Source: Modestobacter sp. VKM Ac-2982
GTDB lineage: Bacteria; Actinomycetota; Actinomycetes; Mycobacteriales; Geodermatophilaceae
Direction: 5' to 3'
NCBI RefSeq assembly: GCF_026967935.1
Contig: NZ_JAPVBL010000007.1
Span: 1 to 64,000, forward strand
DNA length: 64,000 nt
Shown: in pieces, positions 15,865-24,768 of the stretch
Layout: every line of letters starts with the position of its first letter
How positions within the stretch are numbered: the first letter of the stretch is position 1
Notes under the pieces: model-generated
Told to the model about the DNA's origin: nothing
What the model saw: the letters and a program-made list of their open reading frames with translations, nothing else
Database searches by the model: none
Translations under genes and position numbers: made by a program

Positions 15865-16248
15865 ATGCGCATTCGCCGCCTGTTCTCCGCCGTCCTGGTG
15901 GGCGCCGGTCTCAGCGTCGCCGTGGCCACACCCGCCCAGGCCGATCACGTCCTGCAGATCGTCACGATCGCCGGCGAGGACACGTGCCGGCTCGGCGGCA
16001 CCCTTCTCGGGACCGGAGTCAACGTCGAAGGCAGGCTGGTGCAGCGCAAGGTCGAGGACGGCGTCACGACCAGCTACCGGTGCCAGTTCCGCGGGATCTC
16101 TCCGGAGGACGGCGAGGGATTCGTCATGCCGCGGAACGGCCTCCGGCTCACGGTGCCGTGCTGGCTGGAGCCCGGTGACGACGAGGCGCAGAGCGTCGGG
16201 CGTCTGCGTGTCACTCCGAGCGGGAACGCCACCGCCGACTGCCGGTAG
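15865..16248 (+). CDS. Small secreted hypothetical protein
   Basis: A 127-residue exported protein: signal peptide MRIRRLFSAVLVGAGLSVAV with cleavage likely after PAQA (about residue 26), mature part DHVLQIVTIAGEDTCRLGG onward with four Cys (in DTCRL, YRCQF, VPCWL and the C-terminal DCR), suggesting two disulfides. ATG at 15865 has AAGGGA about 9 nt upstream. No family recognised. Confidence 0.75.
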   Translation: MRIRRLFSAVLVGAGLSVAVATPAQADHVLQIVTIAGEDTCRLGGTLLGTGVNVEGRLVQRKVEDGVTTSYRCQFRGISPEDGEGFVMPRNGLRLTVPCWLEPGDDEAQSVGRLRVTPSGNATADCR

Positions 16249-16292
16249 CCGCACCTGACCACCGTGTGAAGGTGACGGGGCCCTGAGCCGTT

Positions 16293-16360
16293 CGATCATG
16301 GAGTCCCGGTGGCGACCCGCCGAGGACGGCCGGCGCGCCGCCCCGCTGGCTCCATGATCG
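16293..16360. repeat. Inverted repeat CGATCATGGAG ... CTCCATGATCG
   Basis: Perfect 11-bp arms at 16293-16303 and 16350-16360 with a 46-nt spacer, in the gap between the secreted protein and the next gene. A CATGATCG-like piece recurs at 19197-19204, so this may be part of a dispersed intergenic repeat. Confidence 0.5.
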
Positions 16361-16461
16361 CGCGGGCGGGATCCGTCGCACACCGGGTCCGGCAGGTCAC
16401 GCTTCGAACACACGTGCGATCCGCGGTCGAGGTCGCCGCGGCGTCCGCGCACACTGACCGG

Positions 16462-16830
16462 GTGGACGTCGCACTGCCACCGGGCTGGCCGGACGAGGTC
16501 TGGCCGCCCGGCGCCCCGGACTGGGAGCGGACCGCGGTCAGCTGGCTGTTCGACCTGGTGCCGCCGGACTACCGGGCGCACGAGGTGCTCCGGCGGTACC
16601 CGGTGCTGCTGGCCCGGTTCGCCGGTGACCACGTCGCCGCGGGGCTCGAGGCGGCGCGGGCCGGCTGGCGGACCGTCCGGGTGGAGCTCGCCGACCAGCT
16701 GCCGCCAGAGGCCATGGAGGCGGCGATCAGCGCCTACGAGCGAGAGGGGGCGCGGCTCACCCGGGCCGCGCGGGGGGTCGAGGTGGTCGCGGGGGCACTG
16801 CGGGGTGAGCGCTGGGTGCCCCGGCTCTGA
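16462..16830 (+). CDS. Hypothetical protein (122 aa)
   Basis: Not recognised. A Trp/Pro-rich start (VDVALPPGWPDEVWPPGAPD) is followed by an all-helical body (WERTAVSWLFDLVPPDYRAH, RRYPVLLARFAGDHVAAGLE, QLPPEAMEAAISAYEREGAR). GTG at 16462 lies 6 nt after CACACT, so a leaderless start is possible; the frame is open upstream to 16309, but that part is basic and shadow-like. It is co-directional with dxs 102 bp downstream. Confidence 0.65.
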   Translation: MDVALPPGWPDEVWPPGAPDWERTAVSWLFDLVPPDYRAHEVLRRYPVLLARFAGDHVAAGLEAARAGWRTVRVELADQLPPEAMEAAISAYEREGARLTRAARGVEVVAGALRGERWVPRL

Positions 16831-16865
16831 GTCCGCTGTCCACAGGGCAGGCCGCCGGTTCGCCG

Positions 16866-16871
16866 TTACAG
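16866..16871 (+). promoter_or_regulatory. -10 box (TACAGT) for dxs
   Basis: GTTACAGTGG gives a good -10; no convincing -35 is seen. The start site would leave a leader of about 55 nt with GAGAGGA about 14 nt before the dxs GTG. Confidence 0.45.
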
Positions 16872-16932
16872 TGGGGTTTCACCGGTTGCGCCCCACCGGA
16901 CGCCGCCGTCGTCGAGAGGACCCTGCCCCGTC

Positions 16933-18852
16933 GTGTCGTTGCTCAGCTCGTTGACCGGGCCCGCCGACCTCCGGGCACTGCGCCCCGACCAGCTGCCGGT
17001 CCTGGCCGGCGAGATCCGCGATGCGCTCGTGGCCGCGGTCGCCAAGACCGGTGGCCACCTGGGCCCGAACCTCGGTGCGGTCGAGCTGACGATCGCCGTC
17101 CACCGGGTGTTCGAGTCCCCGCGCGAGCCGATCATCTTCGACACCGGCCACCAGGCCTACGTGCACAAGCTGCTCACCGGCCGGCTCGACGGCTTCGCCC
17201 AGCTCCGCCAGCGGGACGGGCTGTCCGGCTACCCCAGCCGGGCCGAGAGCGAGCACGACTGGGTGGAGAACAGCCACGCCTCGACGTCGCTGTCCTACGC
17301 CGACGGGCTGGCCAAGGCCTTCGCCGTCCGCGGTGACACCCGCCCCGTGGTGGCGGTGATCGGCGACGGTGCACTCACCGGCGGGATGGCCTGGGAGGCG
17401 CTGAACAACATCGCCGCCGCGCAGGACCGCCCCGTCGTCATCGTGGTCAACGACAACGGCCGCTCGTACTCCCCGACGATCGGTGGGGTGGCCGACGCAC
17501 TCGCCACGCTGCGGCTGCGTCCGGGGTACGAGGAGGCGCTGGCCGCCGTCCGGCAGGCCCTGCACCGCGCACCCGTCGTCGGCACGAAGCTCTACGACGC
17601 GCTGCACGCGATCAAGAAGGGGCTCAAGGACGTCCTGGCCCCGCAGGGCATGTTCGAGGACCTCGGCATGAAGTACGTCGGCCCGGTCGACGGCCACGAC
17701 GTGGAGATGATGGAGTCGGCGCTGCGCCGAGCCCGCTCCTTCGGTGGGCCGGTCATCGTGCACGCCGTCACCACCAAGGGCTTCGGCTACCCGCCGGCGG
17801 AGACCGACACCATCGACGCCTGGCACTCCACCGGCGTCTTCGAGCCCGACAGCGGGCTCTCCTCGGCCGCCAAGGGCCCGGAGTGGACCGACGTCTTCGC
17901 CGACGAGCTGGTGCGGATCGGCACCGAGCGCTCCGACGTCGTGGCGATCACCGCGGCGATGCTGCACCCCACCGGTCTCGCGCCGTTCGCCGAGCGGTTC
18001 CCGGAGCGCACCTACGACGTCGGCATCGCCGAGCAGCACGCGCTGACCTCGGCCGCCGGGCTCGCGATGGGCGGCCTGCACCCCGTCGTCGCGATCTACT
18101 CGACCTTCCTTAACCGCGCCTTCGACCAGCTGCTGATGGACGTCGCGCTGCACGGCCAGCCGGTCACCCTGGTGCTCGACCGGGCCGGCGTGACCGGCTC
18201 CGATGGCGCCTCGCACAACGGCATGTGGGACATGTCGATCTGCTCGATCGTCCCGGGGCTGCAGCTGGCGGCGCCGCGTGACGAGGCCACGATGCGGGAG
18301 GCGCTCCGCGAGTCTGTGCAGGTCTCCGACGGGCCCACCGTCATCCGCTTCCCGAAGGGCGCGCTGCCGCCGGAGGTGCCGGCGATCGAGCGGCGCGGTC
18401 GGGTCGACGTGTTGCGCCGCGGCACGACCCCCGAGGTGCTGCTGGTCGCCGTCGGCTCGCTGGTGCCGATGTGCCTGGCGGTCGCCGAGCGCGCCGCCGA
18501 CCACGGCATCGAGGTCACCGTCGTCGACCCGCGCTGGGTGATGCCCGTCGCCGACGAGCTGGTCACGCTGGCCGGTGAGCACCGGCTGGTGGTCACCGTC
18601 GAGGACGGCGGCCGGGCCGGCGGGGTGGGCACGTTGCTGTCACAGGCACTGCAGGACGCCGACTGCGACGTGCCGGTGCGCACGCTGGGCCTTCCGCAGC
18701 GGTTCTTCGACCACGGCAGCCGCGGTCAGGTGCTCGCCGACGTCGGCCTCACCGAGCAGGACGTCGCCCGGCGGATCGTGGAGTGGGCCGCCCGCGTGGC
18801 CGACCGCGCCGCGGTCCCGGCGGAGACCGAGCCTGCCGAAGGGCAGCAATGA
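16933..18852 (+). CDS. dxs: 1-deoxy-D-xylulose-5-phosphate synthase
   Basis: DXS condenses pyruvate and glyceraldehyde-3-phosphate, with thiamine diphosphate and Mg2+, in the first step of the MEP isoprenoid pathway (DXP also feeds thiamine synthesis in many bacteria). The 639-residue protein has the full layout: GHxxxNLG-type [12 protein letters not shown] (42-53), TPP motif [16 protein letters not shown] (144-159) with VVNDN (about 171-175), transketolase pyrimidine domain with [11 protein letters not shown] (about 357-367; catalytic Glu), and the C-terminal domain. The stop overlaps the ATG of the thiamine-binding gene. Confidence 0.97.
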   Translation: MSLLSSLTGPADLRALRPDQLPVLAGEIRDALVAAVAKTGGHLGPNLGAVELTIAVHRVFESPREPIIFDTGHQAYVHKLLTGRLDGFAQLRQRDGLSGYPSRAESEHDWVENSHASTSLSYADGLAKAFAVRGDTRPVVAVIGDGALTGGMAWEALNNIAAAQDRPVVIVVNDNGRSYSPTIGGVADALATLRLRPGYEEALAAVRQALHRAPVVGTKLYDALHAIKKGLKDVLAPQGMFEDLGMKYVGPVDGHDVEMMESALRRARSFGGPVIVHAVTTKGFGYPPAETDTIDAWHSTGVFEPDSGLSSAAKGPEWTDVFADELVRIGTERSDVVAITAAMLHPTGLAPFAERFPERTYDVGIAEQHALTSAAGLAMGGLHPVVAIYSTFLNRAFDQLLMDVALHGQPVTLVLDRAGVTGSDGASHNGMWDMSICSIVPGLQLAAPRDEATMREALRESVQVSDGPTVIRFPKGALPPEVPAIERRGRVDVLRRGTTPEVLLVAVGSLVPMCLAVAERAADHGIEVTVVDPRWVMPVADELVTLAGEHRLVVTVEDGGRAGGVGTLLSQALQDADCDVPVRTLGLPQRFFDHGSRGQVLADVGLTEQDVARRIVEWAARVADRAAVPAETEPAEGQQ

Positions 18853-19139
18853 GCGATCAGGTCATCGCCGAGATCCAGGTCGCGCCGTCGCCACCCGGCA
18901 CCCCGGACGACCCGCACGCCTTCGTCGAGGCGGCGATCCGGGTGATCCAGGCCTCCGGGTTGCGGTCGGAGGTCGGCGCGCTGGGCACCACGCTGGAGGG
19001 CGACGCCGACACGGTGTGGGCGACCCTGCGGGCCGCGCACGAGGCGATGATCGCCGCCGGCGCCAAGGCCGGGATCTCGCACGTCAAGATCGCCTCGGTG
19101 GATCGCACGATGGACAGCCTCACGCACAAGTTCCGCTGA
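18849..19139 (+). CDS. Thiamine-binding protein (MTH1187/UPF0045 family)
   Basis: A 96-residue ferredoxin-like alpha/beta protein. [54 protein letters not shown] and the C-terminal [12 protein letters not shown] align by eye with the MTH1187/YkoF-like family, several members of which bind thiamine. ATG at 18849 overlaps the dxs stop (ATGA), so it is translationally coupled to a TPP-dependent enzyme. Its role (thiamine buffering, delivery or sensing for Dxs) is inference. Confidence 0.82.
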   Translation: MSDQVIAEIQVAPSPPGTPDDPHAFVEAAIRVIQASGLRSEVGALGTTLEGDADTVWATLRAAHEAMIAAGAKAGISHVKIASVDRTMDSLTHKFR

Positions 19140-19147
19140 CCGACGCA

Positions 19148-19184
19148 CGAGAGCGCCGCACCCACCAGGGGTGCGGCGCTCTCG
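19148..19184 (+). terminator. Intrinsic-type terminator after the dxs operon
   Basis: Perfect 16-bp stem (19148-19163 with 19169-19184), 5-nt loop, followed by TCGTCT. It sits 8 nt after the thiamine-binding gene stop. Confidence 0.75.
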
Positions 19185-19218
19185 TCGTCTCCGCGCCATG
19201 ATCGCCGTCCTCACGCGC

Positions 19219-19258
19219 CGGTCGCCGACCTCACGCTGTGACGTGAGGTCGGCGACCG
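19219..19258. terminator. Second perfect hairpin between convergent genes
   Basis: Seventeen-base perfect arms (19219-19235, 19242-19258) with a CTGTGA loop, flanked by CTCAC and GTGAG that can extend the stem. No U tract follows. It could end transcription from the fadB side or be a REP-like element. Confidence 0.5.
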
Positions 19259-19279
19259 GGAGGTGAGTCCGGCGGTCCG

Positions 19280-21358
19280 CTACGCGGGGAGGGAGGCCAC
19301 GCTCCTCGGGAGGAACCGCTTCCCGGTGACGGCCTCGGAGACGCCGGCCCGGTCCAGGTAGGCGCTGATCCCGCCCAGCCAGAACGGCCAGCCGGCGCCG
19401 AGCAGCATCGCCAGGTCGATGTCCTGCACGGCCTGGACGACGCCCTCCTGCAGCATCAGCCCGATCTCCTCGGCCAGCGCCCGCTCGGCCCGGGAGCGCA
19501 GCTCCTCTGCGGTCAGCGGGGAGTCACCGGCGTCGATCCCGGCCAGCTCCGGGTCGATCACGCCGGGTTCGACGAAGACCGAGGTCTTGCCCAGCTCGAC
19601 CATCCGCCGCAGCCCCGCACCGACGCCGAAACGGTCGGGGAACGCCTCGTGCATCCGCTCGGCCACGTGCAGCGCGACCGGTGGGCCGACCAGCGTGAGC
19701 AGCTCGAACGGCGTCATCGGCAGGCCCAGCGGCTCCAGCGCCGTCTCGGCGACCGCCACCGGGGTGCCGGCGTCCACGGCCGCGGTGACCTCGCCGAGGA
19801 ACCGGGTGAGCAGCCGGTTGACCACGAAAGCCGGGGCGTCGGCGACCAGCACGCAGGACTTGCCCAGCTGCTTGCCGACGGCGAACGCGGTGGCCAGCGT
19901 GGCGTCGTCGGTCCGCTCGGCGCGCACCACCTCCAGCAGCGGCAGGACGACGACCGGGTTGAAGAAGTGCAGGCCCACGACCCGTTCGGGGTGCTGCAGC
20001 CCGGCGGCCATCTCGGTCACCGAGAGCGCGGAGGTGTTGGTGGCCAGCACGCACTCAGGCCGCACCACCGCCTCCACCTCGGCGAAGACCTGCTGCTTGA
20101 CCGACAGCTCCTCGAACACCGCCTCGATCACCAGGTCGGCGTCGGCGAAGGCGGCCTTGTCCAGCGAGCCGGTGACCAGGCCGCGGAGCCGGTTCAGTGC
20201 GTCGGGGGAGAGCCGCCCGCGGCCGGCCAGCTTCTCCAGCTCGGCGTGCACGTAGCCGACGCCCTTGTCGACGCGCGCCTGGTCGACGTCGGTGAGGACG
20301 ACGGGCACCTCCAGCCGGCGGACGAACAGCAGCGCCAGCTGGGAGGCCATCAGCCCGGCGCCGACGACGCCGACCTTCGTCACCTTCCGGGCCAGCTTGC
20401 GGTCCGGCGCACCTGCCGGGCGCTTGGCCCGCTTGTTGACCAGGTCGAAGGCGTACAGGCCGGCCCGCAGCTCGTCGCTCATCAGCAGGGCGGTCAGCGC
20501 GTCGTCCTCGGCCGCCGTCCCGGCGGTGAAGCCGGCGTCGCCGGCCCTGGCCAGGTCGAGCAGTTCCACCGCGCGCAGCGCACCGGGGGAGGCGTTGCGG
20601 GTCCGGGCGGCGACGAGCTGCCGGGCCCGGCCGATCGCGTCGTCCCAGGCCGACCGATCGACCTCGGGACGGCGGACGGTCACGTCGCCGGCGAGCACGC
20701 CGGCCGCCCACTCCAGCGAGCGCTCCAGGAAGTCGGCCGGCTCGAACACCGCGTCGGCGATCCCCAGCTCAGCCGCCTTCGGCCCGGGGGTGACCTTGTT
20801 CTGCGCCAGCGCGTTCTCCACGATCACGGTGACCGCGGCGTCGATGCCGACGAGCTCCGGCAGCAGCTGCGTGCCGCCCCAACCGGGCACGAGGCCGAGG
20901 AAGACCTCGGGGAAGGCGACGACCGCGGTGCTGGCGATCGTCCGGTGGTGGCAGTGCAGCGCCAGCTCCAGGCCACCGCCCATCGCCGCACCGTTGACGA
21001 ACGCGAACGTCGGGACAGCCGAGTCCTTGAGCCGGCGGAACACCCGGTGCCCGGTCTCCGCGATCTCCCGGGCGTCGGCAGCCGAGGTGATCGACGGGAC
21101 GCCGGAGAGGTCGGCGCCGACGGCGAAGATGAACGGCTTGCCGGTGACGGCGACGGCCGCCGGGGCGGGGGAATGGGCCTCGATCTCGTCCAGTGCGGTG
21201 TCCAGCGAGGCGAGCCCACCGGGGCCGAACGTGGAGGGCCGGGTGTGGTCGTGCCCGTTGTCCAGCGTGATCAGCGCCAGCTCACCGGCCAGCCCGGGCA
21301 CCCGCAGGTACCGCACCTTGGCGACGGTGACGACCTCGTCGGCGAACACTGCACTCAC
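19280..21358 (-). CDS. fadB: Multifunctional fatty-acid oxidation protein (enoyl-CoA hydratase / 3-hydroxyacyl-CoA dehydrogenase)
   Basis: The large subunit of a beta-oxidation complex, 692 residues. The N-terminal crotonase domain (about 15-300) shows VTGKPFIFAVGADLSG (oxyanion loop), NGAAMGGGLELALHCHHR and FPEVFLGLVPGWGGTQLLPE (catalytic Glu). The dehydrogenase domain (about 320-690) starts with the Rossmann loop VGVVGAGLMASQLALLF, then ATNTSALSVTEMA and LHFFNPVVVLPLLEVV. GTG at 21358 overlaps the thiolase stop by 4 nt, so fadA-fadB is one operon; the frame continuing upstream to 22276 is a shadow of fadA. Confidence 0.93.
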   Translation of the reverse strand: MSAVFADEVVTVAKVRYLRVPGLAGELALITLDNGHDHTRPSTFGPGGLASLDTALDEIEAHSPAPAAVAVTGKPFIFAVGADLSGVPSITSAADAREIAETGHRVFRRLKDSAVPTFAFVNGAAMGGGLELALHCHHRTIASTAVVAFPEVFLGLVPGWGGTQLLPELVGIDAAVTVIVENALAQNKVTPGPKAAELGIADAVFEPADFLERSLEWAAGVLAGDVTVRRPEVDRSAWDDAIGRARQLVAARTRNASPGALRAVELLDLARAGDAGFTAGTAAEDDALTALLMSDELRAGLYAFDLVNKRAKRPAGAPDRKLARKVTKVGVVGAGLMASQLALLFVRRLEVPVVLTDVDQARVDKGVGYVHAELEKLAGRGRLSPDALNRLRGLVTGSLDKAAFADADLVIEAVFEELSVKQQVFAEVEAVVRPECVLATNTSALSVTEMAAGLQHPERVVGLHFFNPVVVLPLLEVVRAERTDDATLATAFAVGKQLGKSCVLVADAPAFVVNRLLTRFLGEVTAAVDAGTPVAVAETALEPLGLPMTPFELLTLVGPPVALHVAERMHEAFPDRFGVGAGLRRMVELGKTSVFVEPGVIDPELAGIDAGDSPLTAEELRSRAERALAEEIGLMLQEGVVQAVQDIDLAMLLGAGWPFWLGGISAYLDRAGVSEAVTGKRFLPRSVASLPA

Positions 21359-22578
21359 TTCGCTGCACCTTCCCAGTTCGGGTTCTCCCAGATCACGGTG
21401 CCGCCCATGCCGATGCCGATGCACATGGCGGTGAGGCCGTAGCGGACGTCGGGCCGCTCGGCGAACTGCCGGGACAGCTGGGTCATCAGCCGCACACCGG
21501 AGGAGGCCAGCGGGTGGCCCACGGCGATCGCGCCGCCCCACGGGTTGACCCGCGCGTCGTCGTCGGCGATGCCGAAGTGGTCCAGGAACGCCAGCACCTG
21601 GACGGCGAAGGCCTCGTTGAGCTCGAACAGCCCGATGTCGGTGATGGTGAGCCCGGTCCGGGCCAGCGCCTTCTCCGTCGACGGGATCGGCCCCACGCCC
21701 ATCACCTCGGGCTCCACGCCGGCGAAGCCGAAGCCGACCAGCCGCATGCCGACGTCCAGCCCCAGCTCCTCGGCGACCTCCTCGGCGGCGAGCAGGCAGC
21801 CGGTCGCGCCGTCGTTCAGCCCGGCCGCGTTGCCGGCGGTGACGTGGCCGTGCGGGCGGAACGGCGTCTTCAGCGCCGACAGCCCCTCCAGCGTGGTGTT
21901 CGGCCGCGGCGGTTCGTCGACCGTGGCCAGCCCCCAGCCGGCCTCGGCGGAGCGGGTCGCCACCGGCACCAGCTCCGGGCCGATCCGTCCGGCGGCCACC
22001 GCCGCGGCGTACTTCTGCTGGCTGGCCAGGGCGAAGGCGTCGGCCCGCTCCTTGGTCAGGTGCGGGAACCGGTCGTGCAGGTTCTCCGCGGTCGAGCCCA
22101 TCACCAGCGCGGAGCCGTCGACGATCTTCTCGCTGACGAACCGCGGGTTCGGGTCGACGCCCTCGCCCATCGGGTGGTGCCCCATGTGCTCGACGCCGCC
22201 GGCGATCGCGACGTCGTAGGCGCCGAAGGCGATGCCGCTGGCCGTCGTCGTCACCGCGGTCATCGCCCCGGCGCACATCCGGTCGATGGCGTAGCCGGGC
22301 ACGCTCTTCGGCAGCCCGGCCAGCAGTGCAGCGGTGCGGCCGATGGTCAGGCCCTGGTCGCCGATCTGGGTGGTGGCGGCGATGGCGACCTCGTCGACCC
22401 GCTCGGCCGGCAGCGACGGGTTCCGGCGCAGCAGCTCGCGGATGCAGCGCACGACCAGGTCGTCGGCGCGGGTCTCGGCGTAGATGCCCGCCGGACCCGC
22501 CTTGCCGAACGGGGTGCGCACGCCGTCGACGAAGACGACCTCACGCAGTTGGCGTGGCAACCGCTCTCCAGATGACAC
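21355..22578 (-). CDS. fadA: Acetyl-CoA C-acyltransferase (3-ketoacyl-CoA thiolase)
   Basis: The thiolase that cleaves 3-ketoacyl-CoA to acetyl-CoA plus shortened acyl-CoA. The 407-residue protein has the nucleophilic Cys at about 102 (DRMCAGAMTAV), NEAFA, His at about 355 (GHPLASSG) and the second Cys at about 386 (CIGIGMGGT), all standard. GTG at 22578 has GGAGG 6 nt upstream. It is first gene of the fadA-fadB operon, with two dyads in its upstream region (22598-22625 and 22630-22645). Confidence 0.94.
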   Translation of the reverse strand: MSSGERLPRQLREVVFVDGVRTPFGKAGPAGIYAETRADDLVVRCIRELLRRNPSLPAERVDEVAIAATTQIGDQGLTIGRTAALLAGLPKSVPGYAIDRMCAGAMTAVTTTASGIAFGAYDVAIAGGVEHMGHHPMGEGVDPNPRFVSEKIVDGSALVMGSTAENLHDRFPHLTKERADAFALASQQKYAAAVAAGRIGPELVPVATRSAEAGWGLATVDEPPRPNTTLEGLSALKTPFRPHGHVTAGNAAGLNDGATGCLLAAEEVAEELGLDVGMRLVGFGFAGVEPEVMGVGPIPSTEKALARTGLTITDIGLFELNEAFAVQVLAFLDHFGIADDDARVNPWGGAIAVGHPLASSGVRLMTQLSRQFAERPDVRYGLTAMCIGIGMGGTVIWENPNWEGAAK

Positions 22579-22597
22579 AGGACCTCCGCGATGAGCT

Positions 22598-22625
22598 CGG
22601 TGCCGCCCTGGACAGGGCGGCACCG
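22598..22625. promoter_or_regulatory. Perfect dyad with 13-bp arms in the fadA leader
   Basis: Arms 22598-22610 and 22613-22625 (CGGTGCCGCCCTG and its complement) separated by GA, 20 nt before the fadA start. Either an operator or an mRNA hairpin close to the ribosome-binding site. Confidence 0.5.
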
Positions 22626-22629
22626 CGAA

Positions 22630-22645
22630 GTTACCCGCTGGTAAC
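22630..22645. promoter_or_regulatory. Operator-like dyad GTTACC-CGCT-GGTAAC before fadAB
   Basis: Perfect 6-bp arms, 4-nt centre, 52 nt upstream of fadA. The size and shape suit a TetR-family repressor of fatty-acid degradation. No such regulator gene is in the window. Confidence 0.5.
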
Positions 22646-22792
22646 CGCAGGCTCCACACCCTCCGGGGTGACCGGCCGGTTCTAGATCACGGTCCGGCAA
22701 CAGTGCCGCCATGTGCTTGCGGTCACACCCGAGGCAGTAAACGATCACTTCCGGAAAACTCCCGGATCCAACGAAGGAACGGCAGGTCGAAC

Positions 22793-23881
22793 ATGGCGCG
22801 ACAGCGCACCCTGATGACTGCTCTCGCAGCCTCACTCGTCTTCTCGATGGCCGCCTGTGGCAGCGACGACGACGGTGGTGGTGGCGGCGGCGGTGGCGGC
22901 GGCGAGGCCGCCGGCAAGGTCGGGGTGATCCTCCCCGACACCGCGTCCTCGGCGCGCTGGGCGAGCGCGGACGCCCCGCTGCTGGAGGCAGCCTTCGAGG
23001 AGGCCGGCGTCGAGGCCGACATCCAGAACGCGCAGGGCGATGCCCAGCGGATGGCGACGATCGCCGAGCAGATGATCACCGGTGGGGTCACCGTCCTGGC
23101 GATCGTCAACCTGGACTCCGCCTCCGGCGCCGCCATCCAGCGGCAGGCCGAGCAGCAGGGCGTCCAGACGATCGACTACGACCGGCTCACCCTCGGTGGG
23201 GAGTCCGACTACTACGTCTCCTTCGACAACACCGAGGTCGGCCGCCTGCAGGGCGAGGGCCTGGCCCAGTGCCTCGGCGACGAGCCGGCGAACATCGCGT
23301 TCCTGAACGGGTCGCCGGACGACAACAACGCCACGCTGTTCTCCGAGGGCGCGCACGAGGTCCTCGACCCGATGACCCAGTACACGCAGGTCGCCGAGCA
23401 GGCCGTGCCCGAGTGGGACAACCAGCAGGCCGCGACGATCTTCGAGCAGATGTACACCCAGGCCGGCGGTGACATCCAGGGCGTGCTGGCCGCCAACGAC
23501 GGCCTCGCCAACGCGGTCATCTCCATCCTGGGCCGCAACAACGTCGCCGGCACCGTGCCGGTGACCGGGCAGGACGCCACCACCGAGGGCCTGCAGAACA
23601 TCCTGGCCGGCAACCAGTGCATGACCGTCTACAAGCCGATCGAGGCGGAGGCCACCGCACTGGCCGAGCTCGCGGTGGCCCTGGTCAACGGTGAGACCCC
23701 GGAGGTCGACGGCGAGGTGGAGGACGTCGAGGGCGACCGCACCGTCCCGGCCGTGCTGCTGGACCCGGTCTCGGTCTTCCGGGACAACGTCAAGGAGGTC
23801 GTCGACGACGGCTACGTCGACGCCGCCGACCTGTGCACCGGTGAGTACGCCGCCGCCTGCACCGAGCTCGGCATCCAGTAG
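22793..23881 (+). CDS. Sugar ABC transporter substrate-binding lipoprotein (XylF-like)
   Basis: A 362-residue lipoprotein that captures a sugar, most likely a pentose such as xylose, outside the membrane. The signal peptide ends in a lipobox with lipidated C22 (SMAACGSDD), followed by a linker of ten Gly. Then a periplasmic-binding type 1 fold: VGVILPDTASSARWASAD, DYDRLTLGGESDYYVSFDN, GSPDDNNA and LAANDGLANAVI resemble D-xylose-binding proteins. ATG at 22793 is the natural signal-peptide start. It is first gene of an operon with ATPase and permease. Confidence 0.9.
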   Translation: MARQRTLMTALAASLVFSMAACGSDDDGGGGGGGGGGEAAGKVGVILPDTASSARWASADAPLLEAAFEEAGVEADIQNAQGDAQRMATIAEQMITGGVTVLAIVNLDSASGAAIQRQAEQQGVQTIDYDRLTLGGESDYYVSFDNTEVGRLQGEGLAQCLGDEPANIAFLNGSPDDNNATLFSEGAHEVLDPMTQYTQVAEQAVPEWDNQQAATIFEQMYTQAGGDIQGVLAANDGLANAVISILGRNNVAGTVPVTGQDATTEGLQNILAGNQCMTVYKPIEAEATALAELAVALVNGETPEVDGEVEDVEGDRTVPAVLLDPVSVFRDNVKEVVDDGYVDAADLCTGEYAAACTELGIQ

Positions 23882-23893
23882 TCCACCTGCCAG

Positions 23894-23923
23894 CAGGGGC
23901 GCCCTCTCCGGGGGGCGCCCCTG
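23894..23923 (+). terminator. Attenuator hairpin between substrate-binding and ATPase genes
   Basis: Eleven-bp perfect stem (23894-23904 with 23913-23923), 8-nt loop. A partial terminator here would give more binding protein than ATPase and permease, common in ABC import operons. Confidence 0.6.
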
Positions 23924-23952
23924 TCGGCCTGTCCAGCCGAGAAGGGACCCAC

Positions 23953-24759
23953 GTGTCCGCTCCAGAACGCGATCACGGCACCACGGCCGTCGGCCGACCC
24001 ACCCTTGAACTGCGGGGGGTGGACAAGAGCTTCGGCGCCGTCCAGGTGCTGCACGACGTCCACCTCACCGTCTACCCCGGGAAGGTCACCGCACTGGTCG
24101 GTGACAACGGAGCGGGCAAGAGCACGCTGATCAAGGGCATCGCGGGCATCCACCCGTTCGACTCGGGCGAGGTGGAGTTCGAGGGCGAGCGAGTCACGCT
24201 GCACAGCCCCCGGGACGCCGCCAAGCTCGGGATCGAGGTGGTCTACCAGGACCTCGCGCTGGCCGACAACCTCGACGTCGTCCAGAACATGTTCCTGGGG
24301 CGGGAGCGCAAGCGCGGCGTTCTGCTCGATGAGCAGTCGATGGAGGTGGCGGCCCGGGAGACGCTGGCCAAGCTGTCGGTCCGCACCCTGAAGTCCGTCC
24401 GGCAGCTGGTGTCCAGCCTCTCCGGCGGACAGCGGCAGACCGTGGCCATCGCCAAGGCCGTGCTGTGGGAGTCCAAGCTCGTCATCCTCGACGAGCCGAC
24501 CGCGGCACTGGGCGTGGCGCAGACCCGGCAGGTGCTCGACCTGGTCCGCCGGCTGGCCGACGCCGGCCACGCCGTCGTCTTCATCACGCACAACATGGTC
24601 GACGTGTTCGAGGTCGCCGACCGGGTGGCCGCGCTCTACCTGGGGCGAGTGGCCGCCGACGTCCCGATCGACCAGGTCGACCGCACCCAGGTCATCGAGC
24701 TCATCACCTCCGGCCGATCCGGTGACCTGGGCCTCTCGGCCGAAGACCTCGAGGACTGA
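23953..24759 (+). CDS. Sugar ABC transporter ATPase, single-domain (XylG-like half)
   Basis: A 268-residue ABC ATPase with Walker A GDNGAGKST (50-58), Q-loop VVYQDLAL, signature LSGGQ (about 155), Walker B LVILDEPTAAL and the switch His in FITHNM. Sugar importers of the RbsA/XylG type normally fuse two ATPase domains in about 500 residues; this one has a single complete domain, like the FrcA/GtsA-type transporters, and presumably homodimerises. GTG at 23953; the intergenic attenuator lies just upstream. Confidence 0.9.
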   Translation: MSAPERDHGTTAVGRPTLELRGVDKSFGAVQVLHDVHLTVYPGKVTALVGDNGAGKSTLIKGIAGIHPFDSGEVEFEGERVTLHSPRDAAKLGIEVVYQDLALADNLDVVQNMFLGRERKRGVLLDEQSMEVAARETLAKLSVRTLKSVRQLVSSLSGGQRQTVAIAKAVLWESKLVILDEPTAALGVAQTRQVLDLVRRLADAGHAVVFITHNMVDVFEVADRVAALYLGRVAADVPIDQVDRTQVIELITSGRSGDLGLSAEDLED

Positions 24760-24768
24760 GAGGACGTC

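Noticed and set aside
19280-22276. 998-aa minus-strand frame
   Set aside because: Only 19280-21358 is FadB; the upstream extension is the fadA gene read in the wrong frame.
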